The notes: generated by a model from the sequence alone, not told the origin. A stretch of DNA of 64,000 nucleotides from Pseudovibrio exalbescens (GCF_028737195.1 NZ_JAQZAJ010000002.1:829135-893134), one strand, 5' to 3'. Counted from the stretch's first letter, positions 8,743 through 18,495 are shown. Numbers and translations are program-made.

Positions 8743-9684
8743 TCAGACCAGAGGCACTGCTGTATCCAAATGGCCGCCACGCAGAAACTCCTCTGCGCTC
8801 ATGCTTTTCTTGCCAGCGCGCTGAAGCAAGGCAAGTTTTACGGCACCCTCAGCGCAGGCGACAATAAACTCATCTCCTTCAGCCTTTAAGATCGTGCCAG
8901 AGGTCCCTGAACCTTCTGCAGCAGAGGAGCGCAGAACCTTCACACGCTCTTTCTTTGTGCCGAAAGTCATTTCAGTCCACGCCCCTGGGAAAGGTGAGAG
9001 GCCGCGAATGTGATTATGAACTTCCGCAGCTGGCTTCCTCCAGTCAATGCGGGTTTCTGCCTTGTCGATCTTAGAGGCGTAAGTGACGCCTTCCTCGCTC
9101 TGAACGGTCTCGGTTAGCCCGCCGCGGGACAACGCAGAAAGTGCGCGTACCATCACATCACCGCACAATGGAGACAAGCGATCATGGAGCTCGCCCGTTG
9201 TCATGTCTGGGGTAATGGCGATGCTCTCGCTCATGCAGACGGGGCCAGTATCAAGACCAGCTTCCATCTTCATCACCTGTACGCCTGTTTCCGTGTCACC
9301 AGCCATAATGGCGCGGTTGATCGGGGCCGCGCCGCGCCAACGTGGCAGCAAGGAAGCATGGCCGTTCAGGCAGCCGTATTCTGGTGCTTCAAGAATGGCC
9401 TTCGGAAGGATCAGTCCATAGGCCACAACCACTGCAACGTCCGCTTGATGCGAGCGAAAAAACTCTTGTTCTTCAGCGCTCTTGAGGGACGTGGGTGTGT
9501 AGACCGGAATGCCAAGGCTTTCCGCAGCTTCATGTACAGCGGTCTTGTGCAGTTCCATGCCGCGTCCAGCCTTTCGTGGCGGCTGGCTGTAGCACGCGAC
9601 CACGTCCCACCCTTGCCCGACGATGTCCATCAGGGTTGGAACTGAAAACTCCGGGGTGCCCATGAAAACGATACGAAGTGACAT
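8743..9684 (-). CDS. fmt: Methionyl-tRNA formyltransferase
   Basis: Fmt adds a formyl group from 10-formyl-tetrahydrofolate to the initiator Met-tRNA. The 313-residue protein opens with [13 protein letters not shown], the classic N-terminus, and has the formyltransferase signature [19 protein letters not shown] (canonical [16 protein letters not shown]; the catalytic Asn and His are kept). The C-terminal tRNA-binding domain follows, with [11 protein letters not shown] and GLSPFPGAW. It is downstream of def, but a strong terminator between the two (9789-9820) means fmt probably also has its own promoter. Confidence 0.96.
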   Translation of the reverse strand: MSLRIVFMGTPEFSVPTLMDIVGQGWDVVACYSQPPRKAGRGMELHKTAVHEAAESLGIPVYTPTSLKSAEEQEFFRSHQADVAVVVAYGLILPKAILEAPEYGCLNGHASLLPRWRGAAPINRAIMAGDTETGVQVMKMEAGLDTGPVCMSESIAITPDMTTGELHDRLSPLCGDVMVRALSALSRGGLTETVQSEEGVTYASKIDKAETRIDWRKPAAEVHNHIRGLSPFPGAWTEMTFGTKKERVKVLRSSAAEGSGTSGTILKAEGDEFIVACAEGAVKLALLQRAGKKSMSAEEFLRGGHLDTAVPLV

Positions 9685-9788
9685 GATGATCCTGATCTCG
9701 GCTGAATGGATGTTGCAGCACTCTTATAAGCATATGCCGTTCAAGGGAACCAACCAGACCTATGAATTTGGAAGAGTACCCAAAAACG

Positions 9789-9820
9789 GCAACAAACAAA
9801 AATGGCGCCCGAAGGCGCCA
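9789..9820 (-). terminator. Rho-independent terminator after def
   Basis: Reading leftward on the minus strand there is a perfect 7-bp stem, TGGCGCC paired with GGCGCCA, closed by the stable tetraloop TTCG and followed by ATTTTTGTTTGTT. Stem, UUCG loop and U-rich tail make a textbook terminator. It sits 33 bases past the def stop and about 105 bases before the fmt start, so it would separate def from fmt transcription at least partly. Confidence 0.85.
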
Positions 9821-9852
9821 CACTGCTCGTGCTTGGATTTCAAATAGGTTCT

Positions 9853-10377
9853 CTAGGCCCGCATTTTCGCGGCTTTTTGGAACTTCTTCATGATGCGGTC
9901 CCGCTTGAGACGTGACAAGTAATCAATGAAGAGCACACCATCGAGGTGATCCAGCTCGTGCTGAATGCACGTCGCAAGCAAACCGTCAGCTTCCAGTTCG
10001 CAGGCTTCACCATCCCGGTTCAGGTAGCTTACTTTGATGGCTATTGGACGCTGAACTTCCTCGTAAATCTCCGGGATAGACAAACAGCCTTCCTGGTATG
10101 GCGCTGTTTCCTCTGAGCTCCAAGTGATCTCCGGATTGATAAAGACACGAGGTTCTTTCTTGTCTTCTTCACCCTCGCCACGCTCTGCAACATCAACCAC
10201 AAAGATGCGCTTTAGCACACCAATCTGGCTGGCTGCCAAGCCAATACCCGGCGCTGCATACATGGTCTCCAGCATGTCATCGGCAAGCTGGCGAATTTCG
10301 TCGTTTACCTCCGTGATCGGGAGGCACTTTTGGCGCAGAACTGCGTCTGGCAGGATTACAATCTCGCGTGTCGTCAT
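9853..10377 (-). CDS. def: Peptide deformylase
   Basis: Def removes the N-formyl group from new proteins, pairing functionally with fmt. All three family motifs are present: GIGLAASQIG, EGCLSIPE (metal Cys) and QHELDHLDG (two metal His and catalytic Glu). The frame is open further upstream to 10536, but that would add 53 residues unlike any deformylase; the ATG at 10377 (MTTREIVILP) matches the normal N-terminus, has GAAAG just upstream and gives the usual 174 residues. It is divergent from the SDR gene at 10537. Confidence 0.96.
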   Translation of the reverse strand: MTTREIVILPDAVLRQKCLPITEVNDEIRQLADDMLETMYAAPGIGLAASQIGVLKRIFVVDVAERGEGEEDKKEPRVFINPEITWSSEETAPYQEGCLSIPEIYEEVQRPIAIKVSYLNRDGEACELEADGLLATCIQHELDHLDGVLFIDYLSRLKRDRIMKKFQKAAKMRA

Positions 10378-10536
10378 AGCTTTCAGATATGGGATTACCT
10401 TGCCCACGTCAACGAGACATTTGGAGGTGCTCAGCGGATAAATCTTCCCTCCAAGCATGGACATGCACCATATGGTTGACGCACACTGCCGCGGCCCGAA
10501 GGGCTCCCAATCAATAATACAGGAGGAAAGATACAA

Positions 10537-11286
10537 ATGTCTTTAGGATCTGTCGTCATTACGGGTGCAAGTCGGGGAATCGGCGCCGCCACGGCCGTTC
10601 TTGCGGCAAAGCGTGGATTTAGTGTGTGTGTGAATTACACATCCAATGAAGAGGCTGCTGACCAAGTACTTGCTAAAGTAACCGAAAATGGCGGCATGGC
10701 CATAAAGGTTCAAGCGGATGTGAGCCGCGAGGATGAAGTTGCCCGCATGTTCGATCGGTGCGAGCAAGAGCTGGGCCATCTCAGCGGGCTGGTAAACTCC
10801 GCCGGTATCATGAGCCCGAACATGCGGCTGGAAACCATGGACTTCGCACGGCTTGAGCGCGTGTTCCGCATCAACGTGCTGGGTTCAATTCTGTGCGCCA
10901 AGGAAGCTGTGCGGCGCATGTCGCGTACCAACGGCGGCCATGGTGGGGCGATCGTGAACCTCAGCTCAGTTGCCTCTCAGCACGGAGCCCCCGGAGAAAA
11001 CGTGGACTATGCAGCCAGCAAGGGCGCCATTGATTCCTTCACCAAGGGCCTCGCCAAGGAAGTGGCGGCAGATGGCATCCGTGTAAACTGTGTGCGTCCG
11101 GGCCTAACGGCTACAGAGCTGCACGAAAGCACCGGTGATCCAGAGCGCATTGTGAACCTGGCGCCGTATGTTCCCATCAAGCGCGTGGCGGAACCCCATG
11201 AGATTGCAGAGGCCATCATGTGGTTCCTGTCAGATCAATCCTCATACTGTGTTGGTGCAATTCTCGATGTGTCTGGCGGTCGCTAG
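10537..11286 (+). CDS. Short-chain dehydrogenase/reductase (SDR)
   Basis: A classical SDR of 249 residues. The nucleotide-binding motif TGASRGIG is at residues 9-16, the NSAG motif at 87-90, and the catalytic Ser143, Tyr158 and Lys162 (YAASK) are in place. The C-terminal VRPGLTATEL and VGAILDVSGG blocks are typical of FabG- or glucose-dehydrogenase-like SDRs. The ribosome site AGGAGGAAAG is strong. Cofactor preference and substrate cannot be told; Arg just after the glycine-rich turn is compatible with NADP(H). Confidence 0.88.
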   Translation: MSLGSVVITGASRGIGAATAVLAAKRGFSVCVNYTSNEEAADQVLAKVTENGGMAIKVQADVSREDEVARMFDRCEQELGHLSGLVNSAGIMSPNMRLETMDFARLERVFRINVLGSILCAKEAVRRMSRTNGGHGGAIVNLSSVASQHGAPGENVDYAASKGAIDSFTKGLAKEVAADGIRVNCVRPGLTATELHESTGDPERIVNLAPYVPIKRVAEPHEIAEAIMWFLSDQSSYCVGAILDVSGGR

Positions 11287-11349
11287 GCGTCTCGCCAGCT
11301 TGAAGGTGCTCTGAGCTGTGCGCGAGCGAGGGCTTGCCGAGATCAGTGA

Positions 11350-12597
11350 ATGGTTCTTGCGTCAGAATCGTTCTATGTTTGTTTCATGTCGCAAGAACCA
11401 CTCATTACTCTTGGATCTCTCAGCTTCTCGTTGCAGCAAGCCGTTGCCATACTTGTGTTTTTCGCTGGAATGGTGACGCTCTGGTTTGGTGTTCGCATGC
11501 GCCAAAATGCGCGAACTGCTGAAAGACAAAGAGCTTTGGCAGAGCGCCGGGCCGAAGAGATGGAACACATGATGTCTCAGCTGGCCAAGAGCCAGTCTGA
11601 GATGACAGGTCGCATGCAGACGATGGCAGAGATCTTCGGTTCTCGGCAATCGGATCTCCTGCGCGTGGTGAACGAGCGGCTTGAGGGCGTCGGCAAATCG
11701 CTGAGCTCGTCAATGATGCAGTCCACAAAGCATACGCACGACAGCTTGCGCGCTGTGCATGAGCGGCTCGCAACTTTGGATCAGGCCCAAAAGTCCATGG
11801 GAGTTTTGGCTGGCGAGGTGGTGAACCTGCGACAGGTACTCTCTGACAAGCAGTCGCGAGGTGCGTTCGGACAGGGGCGGATGGAAGCCATTATCGAGGA
11901 TGCGTTGGCTCCGTCCAACTATGCCTTTCAGGCGGTGCTGAGCAATAACTCGCGACCTGATTGCCTGATCCATATGCCTTCAGGCGCGCCGCCACTGGTT
12001 GTAGACGCCAAGTTTCCATTGGAAGCTTTTGAGGCCATGCGGTCCGCAGAAACTGCGGATGAAAAGAAACAGGCAGCGACGCGTTTCCGCCGGGACATTG
12101 CACGGCACATTGACGACATCAGCAGTAAGTATCTGCTGAATGGCGAAACGCAGGAAACCGCTCTCATGTTTGTTCCCTCCGAGAGCGTTTTTGCGCACAT
12201 TTATGAGCATTTCGAAGACCTCGTCCAGCGTGCCTATCGGGCCCGTGTGGTGATTGTTTCTCCCTCGCTCCTGATGCTGTCGGTCCAGGTCGTGCAATCC
12301 GTCCTGCGAGATGCACGCATGCGTGAGCAGGCCCACGTCATTCAAAAAGAAGTAGCGCATCTGATGGAAGATGTAGCGCGGCTAACGGAACGAACGGGAA
12401 AGCTGCAAAGCCACTTCAGCCAAACGGCCCGCGACCTTGAACAGATCCAGACGTCCAGCGGCAAGATACAGCGCAGAGGGCAACGCATCGTTGATTTGGG
12501 ATTGGGTGCTGAGCACCATGAGGGGACAAGGCCGCCCGAGCCGCTCCAAACAACACTTGAAGATGACGAACTGCCGCCGCTCTTTTCCGGTCGGTGA
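11350..12597 (+). CDS. rmuC: DNA recombination protein RmuC homologue
   Basis: RmuC proteins limit DNA inversions and contain a predicted restriction-nuclease-like core. This 415-residue copy has an N-terminal membrane segment (residues 29-47), a long coiled coil (about residues 60-160) and the conserved core with RPDCLIHMP, LVVDAKFPLEAFE and FVPSESVFAHIYE. The Asp-Ala-Lys of VVDAKFPL fits a nuclease active site. Two starts are possible: 11350 or ATG 11386 (MSQEPLITLG); neither has a clear ribosome site. The C-terminus is variable and not conserved. Confidence 0.9.
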   Translation: MVLASESFYVCFMSQEPLITLGSLSFSLQQAVAILVFFAGMVTLWFGVRMRQNARTAERQRALAERRAEEMEHMMSQLAKSQSEMTGRMQTMAEIFGSRQSDLLRVVNERLEGVGKSLSSSMMQSTKHTHDSLRAVHERLATLDQAQKSMGVLAGEVVNLRQVLSDKQSRGAFGQGRMEAIIEDALAPSNYAFQAVLSNNSRPDCLIHMPSGAPPLVVDAKFPLEAFEAMRSAETADEKKQAATRFRRDIARHIDDISSKYLLNGETQETALMFVPSESVFAHIYEHFEDLVQRAYRARVVIVSPSLLMLSVQVVQSVLRDARMREQAHVIQKEVAHLMEDVARLTERTGKLQSHFSQTARDLEQIQTSSGKIQRRGQRIVDLGLGAEHHEGTRPPEPLQTTLEDDELPPLFSGR

Positions 12598-12702
12598 ACC
12601 TCAGGTGCGACGAGTTTTTTCTTAACCGCATAATGCAATTAGCTGCTGACGGCTTGGCCATCTAACGGGTAGGGTATTACCCATAGTTGAGAGGAGATTC
12701 TC

Positions 12703-13128
12703 ATGCGCCGGCCATTTCATCTTGCATTTCCAGTTACCGATTTGGACAGTACGAAGCGTTTTTACCACGATGTGCTGGGCTGCACCGTGGGTCGTGAAAG
12801 TCCCGGAAAATGGGTGGACTTCGACCTTTTTGGGCATCAAATGTCCGCGCATCTGCGGCCTCAATCCTTCGCGTTGAATGCGGGCTCTGGTGCGGTTGAT
12901 GGAGATGCTGTGCCCATTCCCCATTTTGGCGTTGTTTTGACCATGGAACAATGGCACGCGCTTGCGGAGCGACTGAAGCAGTTTCCCGAGGTGAGCTGGA
13001 TCCTTGAGCCAAAGGTACGCTTCCAAGGAGAGCCGGGCGAACAGGGTACATTCTTCATTTCCGACCCATCTGGCAACGCTCTTGAGTTCAAAGGCTTTCA
13101 GAGCGACGAACAGATATTCGCAGTTTGA
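12703..13128 (+). CDS. VOC-family (glyoxalase/dioxygenase fold) protein
   Basis: A 141-residue member of the vicinal-oxygen-chelate superfamily. It begins RRPFHLAFPVTDLDSTKRFY, with a putative metal His at residue 6, has PHFGVVL in the second half (second His) and ends FFISDPSGNALEFKGF, giving the metal Glu. It resembles dioxygenase-type extradiol-like proteins of unknown substrate rather than glyoxalase I. The GAGAGGAGA ribosome site is good. Its TGA overlaps the region just before the nitrilase-family gene, so the two are likely co-transcribed. Confidence 0.82.
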   Translation: MRRPFHLAFPVTDLDSTKRFYHDVLGCTVGRESPGKWVDFDLFGHQMSAHLRPQSFALNAGSGAVDGDAVPIPHFGVVLTMEQWHALAERLKQFPEVSWILEPKVRFQGEPGEQGTFFISDPSGNALEFKGFQSDEQIFAV

Positions 13129-13139
13129 AGGGCTTGGCT

Positions 13140-14132
13140 ATGAAACTCGTAGAAGCAACTGGAACGGTCCTCTCTCCCAACAAGCAAGAACACCTCAAGG
13201 TTGGCATAGCGCAAATTGCGCCCATCTGGTTGGACCGAGCGGAAACGCTGGACAAGGTGATCGACTGCATAGATCAGGCGGCTGAGCAGGCATGTAAGCT
13301 GGTGGTGTTCGGCGAAGCAATGGTGCCGGGTTATCCATTTTGGCTTGAGCGCACTGATGGTGCGCGGTTCAATGATGCCAAGCAAAAAGCGTTGTATGCA
13401 CACTATGTCGATCAAAGCGTCACCATCGAGAGAGGTGATCTGGATGGTGTTTGCGAAGCAGCCAAGGCGGGCGACATGGCTGTGTATCTCGGTGTGATGG
13501 AGCGGGCTCCGGATCGAAGCGGACATAGCCTTTATTGCTCTTTGGTTTACATAAACAATCAGGGTGAATTCGGGTCCGTTCACCGCAAGCTCCAGCCCAC
13601 CTATGAAGAACGCTTGGCATGGGCGCCCGGAGACGGGCACGGTCTGCGCGTCCACGGGCTTGAACCGTTCAAGGTGGGTGGTTTGAACTGCTTTGAAAAC
13701 TGGATGCCGTTATCCCGTGCAGCGCTCTATGCGCAAGGCGAAGACCTGCATGTGGCAGTGTGGCCAGGAGGGCTCCACAACACGGAAGACACGACTCGTT
13801 TCATTGCCAAGGAAAGCCGCAGCTATGTCCTTTCGGCGTCCGGGCTGATGCGCCCAGAAGATTGTCCGGAGAAAACGCCCGCACGCGATGAAATCCTCTC
13901 TGAAGGCGAGCCTTATCTGGCTAACGGGGGTTCCTGTATTGCCGCTCCGGATGGCAGCTGGGTTGTGCCGCCGCAAGTGGGCGATGAGGTGCTGATCACC
14001 GCCGTTCTGGACCACTCTCTGGTTCGAGGTGAGCGGCAGAATTTTGATCCAGCTGGCCACTACAGCCGCCCAGATGTGACACGGCTCCATGTCAATCGAA
14101 AGCGGCAAGCGCTGGCCGAATTCGAAGACTGA
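13140..14132 (+). CDS. Carbon-nitrogen hydrolase, nitrilase type
   Basis: A nitrilase-superfamily enzyme of 330 residues with the full triad: Glu59 in VFGEAMVPGYP, Lys150 in HRKLQPT and Cys184 in GLNCFENW. The motif HRKLQPTYEERLAW and the sequence around the cysteine match true nitrilases/cyanide-hydratase-like proteins (nitrile to acid plus ammonia), although aliphatic amidase activity is possible. An upstream TTG at 13125 is in frame, but ATG 13140 is preferred because it avoids overlap with the VOC gene. It lies between the VOC gene and GhrA. Confidence 0.87.
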   Translation: MKLVEATGTVLSPNKQEHLKVGIAQIAPIWLDRAETLDKVIDCIDQAAEQACKLVVFGEAMVPGYPFWLERTDGARFNDAKQKALYAHYVDQSVTIERGDLDGVCEAAKAGDMAVYLGVMERAPDRSGHSLYCSLVYINNQGEFGSVHRKLQPTYEERLAWAPGDGHGLRVHGLEPFKVGGLNCFENWMPLSRAALYAQGEDLHVAVWPGGLHNTEDTTRFIAKESRSYVLSASGLMRPEDCPEKTPARDEILSEGEPYLANGGSCIAAPDGSWVVPPQVGDEVLITAVLDHSLVRGERQNFDPAGHYSRPDVTRLHVNRKRQALAEFED

Positions 14133-14164
14133 TCAGATTTAGTACTAGGAACAGGGATTGGTGA

Positions 14165-15109
14165 ATGACTTTAGTCATAGCAGTGCGGAACTTTGATGCA
14201 GAAGAATGGGCAGAGCGCATGAGAAAGCGTCTGCCGGGTAAAGAAGTCGTCATCTGGCAAGAAGGTGCGGTCCTCCCTGAAGATGTTGAGTATGTGCTGG
14301 CTTGGAAGCCGGAAGAAGCCGTTTTTGAAACGATCAAAGCGCCGAAAGCCATCTTCTCGCTTGGCGCTGGTGTCGACCATCTGATGAAACTCGATAACCT
14401 TCCAGAGGCTCCAGTCGTGCGCATCGTTGATCCTGATCTCACAGCGCGAATGACTGAATGGGTTGTGTTGCAAGTGCTTTTGCACCATCGAAGTCATCTG
14501 ACATATGATGCACAGCAAGCAGACCGGCTTTGGAAGGGGCATCGCCAACCTGCCGCGAAGCACGTTCGTGTCGGCTTGCTCGGGCTTGGTGAGCTGGGCG
14601 GAGATGCAGCACGTGCTTTGTCCCGTCTCGGATTTAAAGTCTCAGGATGGTCGCGAAGGTCAAAAGTCATTGAGGGCGTAAAGTCCTATGCGGGTGACGA
14701 GCGTCTTGATGCCTTCCTTGCAAACACCGATATCCTTGTGAATCTCCTGCCCCACACAACGGCAACAACCGGGCTGGTAGACGGAGAACTCCTCTCAAAA
14801 CTTGCGCAGGACGGCGCGCTGGGCGGGCCGGTCTACATCAACGCGGGTCGCGGTGCCACACAGGTTGAAGCTGACATTGCAAAGATGTTGCAGGAGGGAA
14901 CATTGAAAGGCGCGAGTCTGGATGTGTTTGCCGACGAACCCTTGGCAACGGAAAGCCCCCTCTGGGACGCGCCGGGGTGCGTGATCACGCCTCATGTGGC
15001 CGCTGAAAGTGATCCAGAAGCTCTGTCAGATTACGTTGCGGAACAGATCAAGGCATTTGAAGCCGGAAGACCGCTTCAAAATGTGGTTGATCCAAGAACC
15101 GGTTATTAG
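14165..15109 (+). CDS. ghrA: Glyoxylate/hydroxypyruvate reductase A
   Basis: A 314-residue D-2-hydroxyacid dehydrogenase that would reduce glyoxylate or hydroxypyruvate with NAD(P)H. Visible are the substrate-binding segment SLGAGVDHL, the Rossmann motif GLLGLGELGG, NAGRGATQVE with the catalytic Arg region, ASLDVFADEPL with the Glu, and ITPHVAAESDPE with the catalytic His. The missing conventional N-terminal extension and overall length fit the short GhrA subgroup. The Flp pilin gene follows 88 bases later but belongs to the pilus locus. Confidence 0.92.
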   Translation: MTLVIAVRNFDAEEWAERMRKRLPGKEVVIWQEGAVLPEDVEYVLAWKPEEAVFETIKAPKAIFSLGAGVDHLMKLDNLPEAPVVRIVDPDLTARMTEWVVLQVLLHHRSHLTYDAQQADRLWKGHRQPAAKHVRVGLLGLGELGGDAARALSRLGFKVSGWSRRSKVIEGVKSYAGDERLDAFLANTDILVNLLPHTTATTGLVDGELLSKLAQDGALGGPVYINAGRGATQVEADIAKMLQEGTLKGASLDVFADEPLATESPLWDAPGCVITPHVAAESDPEALSDYVAEQIKAFEAGRPLQNVVDPRTGY

Positions 15110-15197
15110 CCAAAGTGGCAAGTTTCTGCTTTTGTCTGAGGCAGATTTACACCTTCGAAAATTCTCTGGCCCATGCTTCACGCTAAAAAGGTGCGGT

Positions 15198-15416
15198 ATG
15201 GGCCAACGTTTCTCCAGATTTCTTGCAGCAGATTCCGGCACAACCTCAGTTGAATATGGATTGATAGGCGGCATCGTCGCGTTGGCCATGATAACGATCT
15301 GTGGCCTCAATCAGGTCTATGCGCCCGCAGCACCTGAGAATGAGCAAGTTCAAAGCACTACGGCAGACGGCATTGATGCCATGTTGATGCCGACCCAATC
15401 ACTGGCAACCGAATGA
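15198..15416 (+). CDS. flp: Flp-type IVb pilin
   Basis: A 72-residue prepilin, the probable structural subunit of the Tad pilus. The leader ends at Gly14 in DSGTTSVEYGLIGG; prepilin peptidase should cut after this Gly, leaving the conserved Glu at mature position 5 next to Tyr, as in all Flp pilins. A single hydrophobic helix follows (about residues 20-37). The frame is open upstream into ghrA, but ATG 15198 gives the normal pilin start. The C-terminal half is unusually polar and acidic (APENEQVQSTTADG). Confidence 0.88.
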   Translation: MGQRFSRFLAADSGTTSVEYGLIGGIVALAMITICGLNQVYAPAAPENEQVQSTTADGIDAMLMPTQSLATE

Positions 15417-15491
15417 GAGCTATTAGCAGGATTAACCAGTTTAAAGTGGCGGTACGTTAATTCGATCTTTGCAATTTTATCCAATAAGCGA

Positions 15492-16043
15492 TTGGAGATG
15501 CTTTCGGCTCCGGTGGATTCTATGCTTGCTACAGCGCTTCTTGTTTTCTTTCCTTTCATTATGATTTATGCCGCCATCAGTGATCTCTTCACGATGACCA
15601 TCCCCAACTACATTTCTCTTGCCTTGATAGCAGGCTTTGCTGTTCTGGCTCCGCTTGCCGGCATGTCATTCGAAACCGTGGGTATTCACTTCGCAACGGC
15701 ACTCATTGTGCTTGGTGCGGGCTTCGGTCTGTTCGCGCTTGGTGTGATGGGAGGCGGGGACGCGAAGTTTGCGGCCTGCGTTGCCTTGTGGCTTGGTTTT
15801 TCTGTCGCGTCCGTTGAGTTTTTGCTGCTTATGGCGATTTACGGCGGTGTGCTGACAATCGCAGTTCTGCTCTTCAGAAGCTTCCCGGTCCTGCCGCTTT
15901 TTATGGAAAAGCAAACTTGGATCTCACGGTTGCACAACAAGAAGACGGGTGTGCCATATGGAATCGCAATCGCATTTGCGGCTTTGCAGGTCTACGGCAC
16001 AAGTGCGTGGTTTGATCAGATCGCCGCACTGTCTGCTCTCTAA
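15492..16043 (+). CDS. cpaA: Prepilin peptidase CpaA (A24 family)
   Basis: CpaA/TadV cleaves the leader of Flp pilin and pseudopilins in the inner membrane. The product is almost wholly hydrophobic with about six helices and has the two catalytic aspartates: one in AAISDLFTMTIPN and one in GVMGGGDAKF (the GxGD motif). It lacks the methylase domain of PilD, as is normal for CpaA. Possible starts are TTG 15492, ATG 15498 or ATG 15522; the last has GGTGG at a good distance and would give 173 residues. Confidence 0.9.
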   Translation: MEMLSAPVDSMLATALLVFFPFIMIYAAISDLFTMTIPNYISLALIAGFAVLAPLAGMSFETVGIHFATALIVLGAGFGLFALGVMGGGDAKFAACVALWLGFSVASVEFLLLMAIYGGVLTIAVLLFRSFPVLPLFMEKQTWISRLHNKKTGVPYGIAIAFAALQVYGTSAWFDQIAALSAL

Positions 16044-16254
16044 TCCAATCCACTTTGTTTGTTAACAGAAAGTAAATTCCTCAAAACGCATGTGGCTTAC
16101 ATGTGTTGGTGGAGTTGTTTTATGGTTTTCTGAAATCTTGGCTGCACCAATTACAAATAAATACTAGTCACAATTAACCATGTCTTGACCATTTTGCAGC
16201 AGGTTAAGGTTAACCAATTGCGAAATTTCCCTGATCGAGAGGGCTGGTCTCAAA

Positions 16255-17031
16255 ATGAATATGGCGCGAGTTGTTGTTCTTGGTATCGCGTTGGGAGCGG
16301 GCTTGATTGCGTCCATGCTTGTCTTGAGCATGACGTCTTCAGAGCCACCGGCTCCTGTCGTTGTAGAAGCTGAGCCAATTGAAACTGGCGAGATACTTGT
16401 TGCGACAGCCGACTTGCAGCTGGGCCAACGTATAGCCTCCGAAAACATTGAGTGGGTCAAATGGCCGGAAGAGGCGATTGCTGATGGCGCTATTCGCCGC
16501 GATGCGCGCCCGGAAGCGGCGTCGGAGCTGGTTGGGCAAATCACGCGATCCGCGATTTTTGCCGGTGAGCCTATCCGCTCAGAGCGGATCATTGATACCG
16601 ATAGCGGGTTCCTCTCTGCAATCCTGCCCAAAGGAAAGCGTGCTGTCGCCGTCTCCGTGGATGCGGTCAACACCGCGGGCGGTTTCATTCTTCCCGGTGA
16701 CAAGGTGGACCTCATCCTGACGCGCTCCACTGAAGGCGCGGATGGGTATCTCAGCGAAACCATTCTGGAGAATATTCGCGTTCTGGCGATCGACACGACC
16801 ACCGAAGGCGAGCGTGATGATAAGGCAATGACGCCGGATAACACAGCGACCTTGGAGCTTTCGCCCTATCAGGCAGAAATTGTCACGCGGGCGCAGCAGG
16901 CTGGAACCTTGTCACTCGCGCTGCGCAGTGCACGTGACGTTTATGGCGAGGGCGAGGAACCGCCCCAAAAACGTGGTGCCATCAATTTCGTGAAGTTTGG
17001 TGTTTCCTCCCAATCTTCCAGCGGGCAGTAG
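16255..17031 (+). CDS. cpaB: Flp pilus assembly protein CpaB (RcpC)
   Basis: CpaB is a periplasmic partner of the Tad secretin. The 258-residue protein has an N-terminal anchor (residues 5-25), then a SAF-like domain with LVATADLQLGQRIA and a C-terminal RcpC domain with KGKRAVAVSVDAVNTAGGFI. The 211-base gap upstream carries repeated TTAA/GGTTAACC elements and probably the promoter of the long cpaB-tadC run. The stop is five bases before the cpaC start, so the two are translated together. Confidence 0.92.
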   Translation: MNMARVVVLGIALGAGLIASMLVLSMTSSEPPAPVVVEAEPIETGEILVATADLQLGQRIASENIEWVKWPEEAIADGAIRRDARPEAASELVGQITRSAIFAGEPIRSERIIDTDSGFLSAILPKGKRAVAVSVDAVNTAGGFILPGDKVDLILTRSTEGADGYLSETILENIRVLAIDTTTEGERDDKAMTPDNTATLELSPYQAEIVTRAQQAGTLSLALRSARDVYGEGEEPPQKRGAINFVKFGVSSQSSSGQ

Positions 17032-17035
17032 TCAC

Positions 17036-18484
17036 ATGAATCATTTGATTAAAAAGTTTCCTGCAATCGACCGCGTCAGAGTCGCCGCTGCTAAGTTCGG
17101 GTTGGTGCTGATCTGCGCGATGCTGGTTTTAACTGGCACCCAAGGTGGTGCAAGCTTTGCGCAAACGGCGTTTCCTGCGGAAGTTAACATTGATGTAGCA
17201 GCGGCCCACCAGACACAGCGCTTGGCTGTTGGCTTGGGCCGGTCCGTCATCCTTAACTCCAGCGAAGAGGTTCGAGACGTCCTCGTCTCCAATCCGGGCA
17301 TTGCCGACGCTGTCGTGCGAACCAACAAGAAGATCTACGTGTTCGGTAACGAGGTTGGACAGGCAACTTTGGTACTTTTCGGTTCTGGTGGTCGGCAGAT
17401 TGCGTCCTTCAAGATTCGGGTAGAGCAGGATGCCTCCGACCTTGCAAGCTTGATTGATCGCCTCTTGCCCAACTCGGACATTGAAGTCGAAATGTTGAAT
17501 GGGACAGTTGTTCTGTCCGGCTTGGCTGTATCTGCTCAAGACGCTCAGATGGCGGCAGATATCGCATCAAAATTCGTCTCAGATGACGACAAGCTTGTTT
17601 CCGCGATCAACGTTGCTGAACGAGATCAGGTTCAGCTCAAAGTGACCGTTGCAGAAGTAGAGCGCAGTGTGGTCAAGCAGTTGGGCGTTAACCTGACAGC
17701 GAGTGTCTCCTCCGGGAACTTTGGTGCCGGTTTCAACTCGCAGCCCGGCTTTAACGTAAATCCATCTGTAGTAAATCAATCCACTACAATCGGGTCTTTC
17801 ATTTCCGGTGATGCGAGCGTCACCGCCCAAGTCCGTGCCTTGCAGAAAGACGGCGTTGCCAAAACACTGGCGGAGCCCACACTTGTTGCTGTGTCTGGCG
17901 AAAACGCAAGCTTCCTTGCTGGTGGTGAGTTCCCAATTCCAGTGGCCTATGACGACAACGAGGTGAGCTTGGAGTTTAAGCCCTACGGTGTCGGGTTGGA
18001 CTTCACGCCGGTTGTTTTGTCCGAAGGCCGTATCCGTCTCCGGGTTAAGACCGAGGTGAGCGAGCTGTCAAATGAAGGTGCAGTGAGCATTACGGGCGGC
18101 ATTGCCGTCTCGGCGCTAAAGGTGCGCCGTGCCGAGTCTACTGTGGAGCTGCCATCAGGTGGCACGCTGGTCATGGCAGGCTTGCTGAAAGAGGATTACG
18201 CGCAGGAGATTGATGGAGTTCCCGGCCTCAGAGCTCTGCCGATCTTGGGGACACTCTTCAAGAGCCGTGACTTCCGCAACCAGCAGACCGAACTTGTTGT
18301 GTTTGTAACGCCCTATGTGGTCCGGCCTGTGGCGAGCGCGCAGCTCTCCCGTCCTACTGACAATCTGGTGCAGCCGGATGATAGCTCGACGATTTTCCTC
18401 AATCAACTCAATCGCATCTACAACAACCGAGAGGTGCCCCTCAAAGGCAGCTACCACGGTGACATTGGCTACATTTACGAGTAG
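17036..18484 (+). CDS. cpaC: Tad pilus secretin CpaC (RcpA)
   Basis: CpaC forms the outer-membrane channel through which the Flp pilus leaves. From ATG 17036 the protein has 482 residues with a signal peptide ending near SFAQ (residue 43), an N-terminal pilus-formation domain (RSVILNSSEEVRDVLVSNPGI), a BON-like segment, and the secretin domain ending in VPGLRALPILGTLFKS and ELVVFVTPYVV. The frame is open a little further upstream inside cpaB, but the chosen start gives the normal signal peptide. It is followed 11 bases later by cpaD. Confidence 0.95.
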   Translation: MNHLIKKFPAIDRVRVAAAKFGLVLICAMLVLTGTQGGASFAQTAFPAEVNIDVAAAHQTQRLAVGLGRSVILNSSEEVRDVLVSNPGIADAVVRTNKKIYVFGNEVGQATLVLFGSGGRQIASFKIRVEQDASDLASLIDRLLPNSDIEVEMLNGTVVLSGLAVSAQDAQMAADIASKFVSDDDKLVSAINVAERDQVQLKVTVAEVERSVVKQLGVNLTASVSSGNFGAGFNSQPGFNVNPSVVNQSTTIGSFISGDASVTAQVRALQKDGVAKTLAEPTLVAVSGENASFLAGGEFPIPVAYDDNEVSLEFKPYGVGLDFTPVVLSEGRIRLRVKTEVSELSNEGAVSITGGIAVSALKVRRAESTVELPSGGTLVMAGLLKEDYAQEIDGVPGLRALPILGTLFKSRDFRNQQTELVVFVTPYVVRPVASAQLSRPTDNLVQPDDSSTIFLNQLNRIYNNREVPLKGSYHGDIGYIYE

Positions 18485-18495
18485 GGGTCGGAGAG

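Noticed and set aside
16044..16254. CtrA binding site before cpaB
   Set aside because: TTAA words are present, but no pair with the required seven-base spacing was found.
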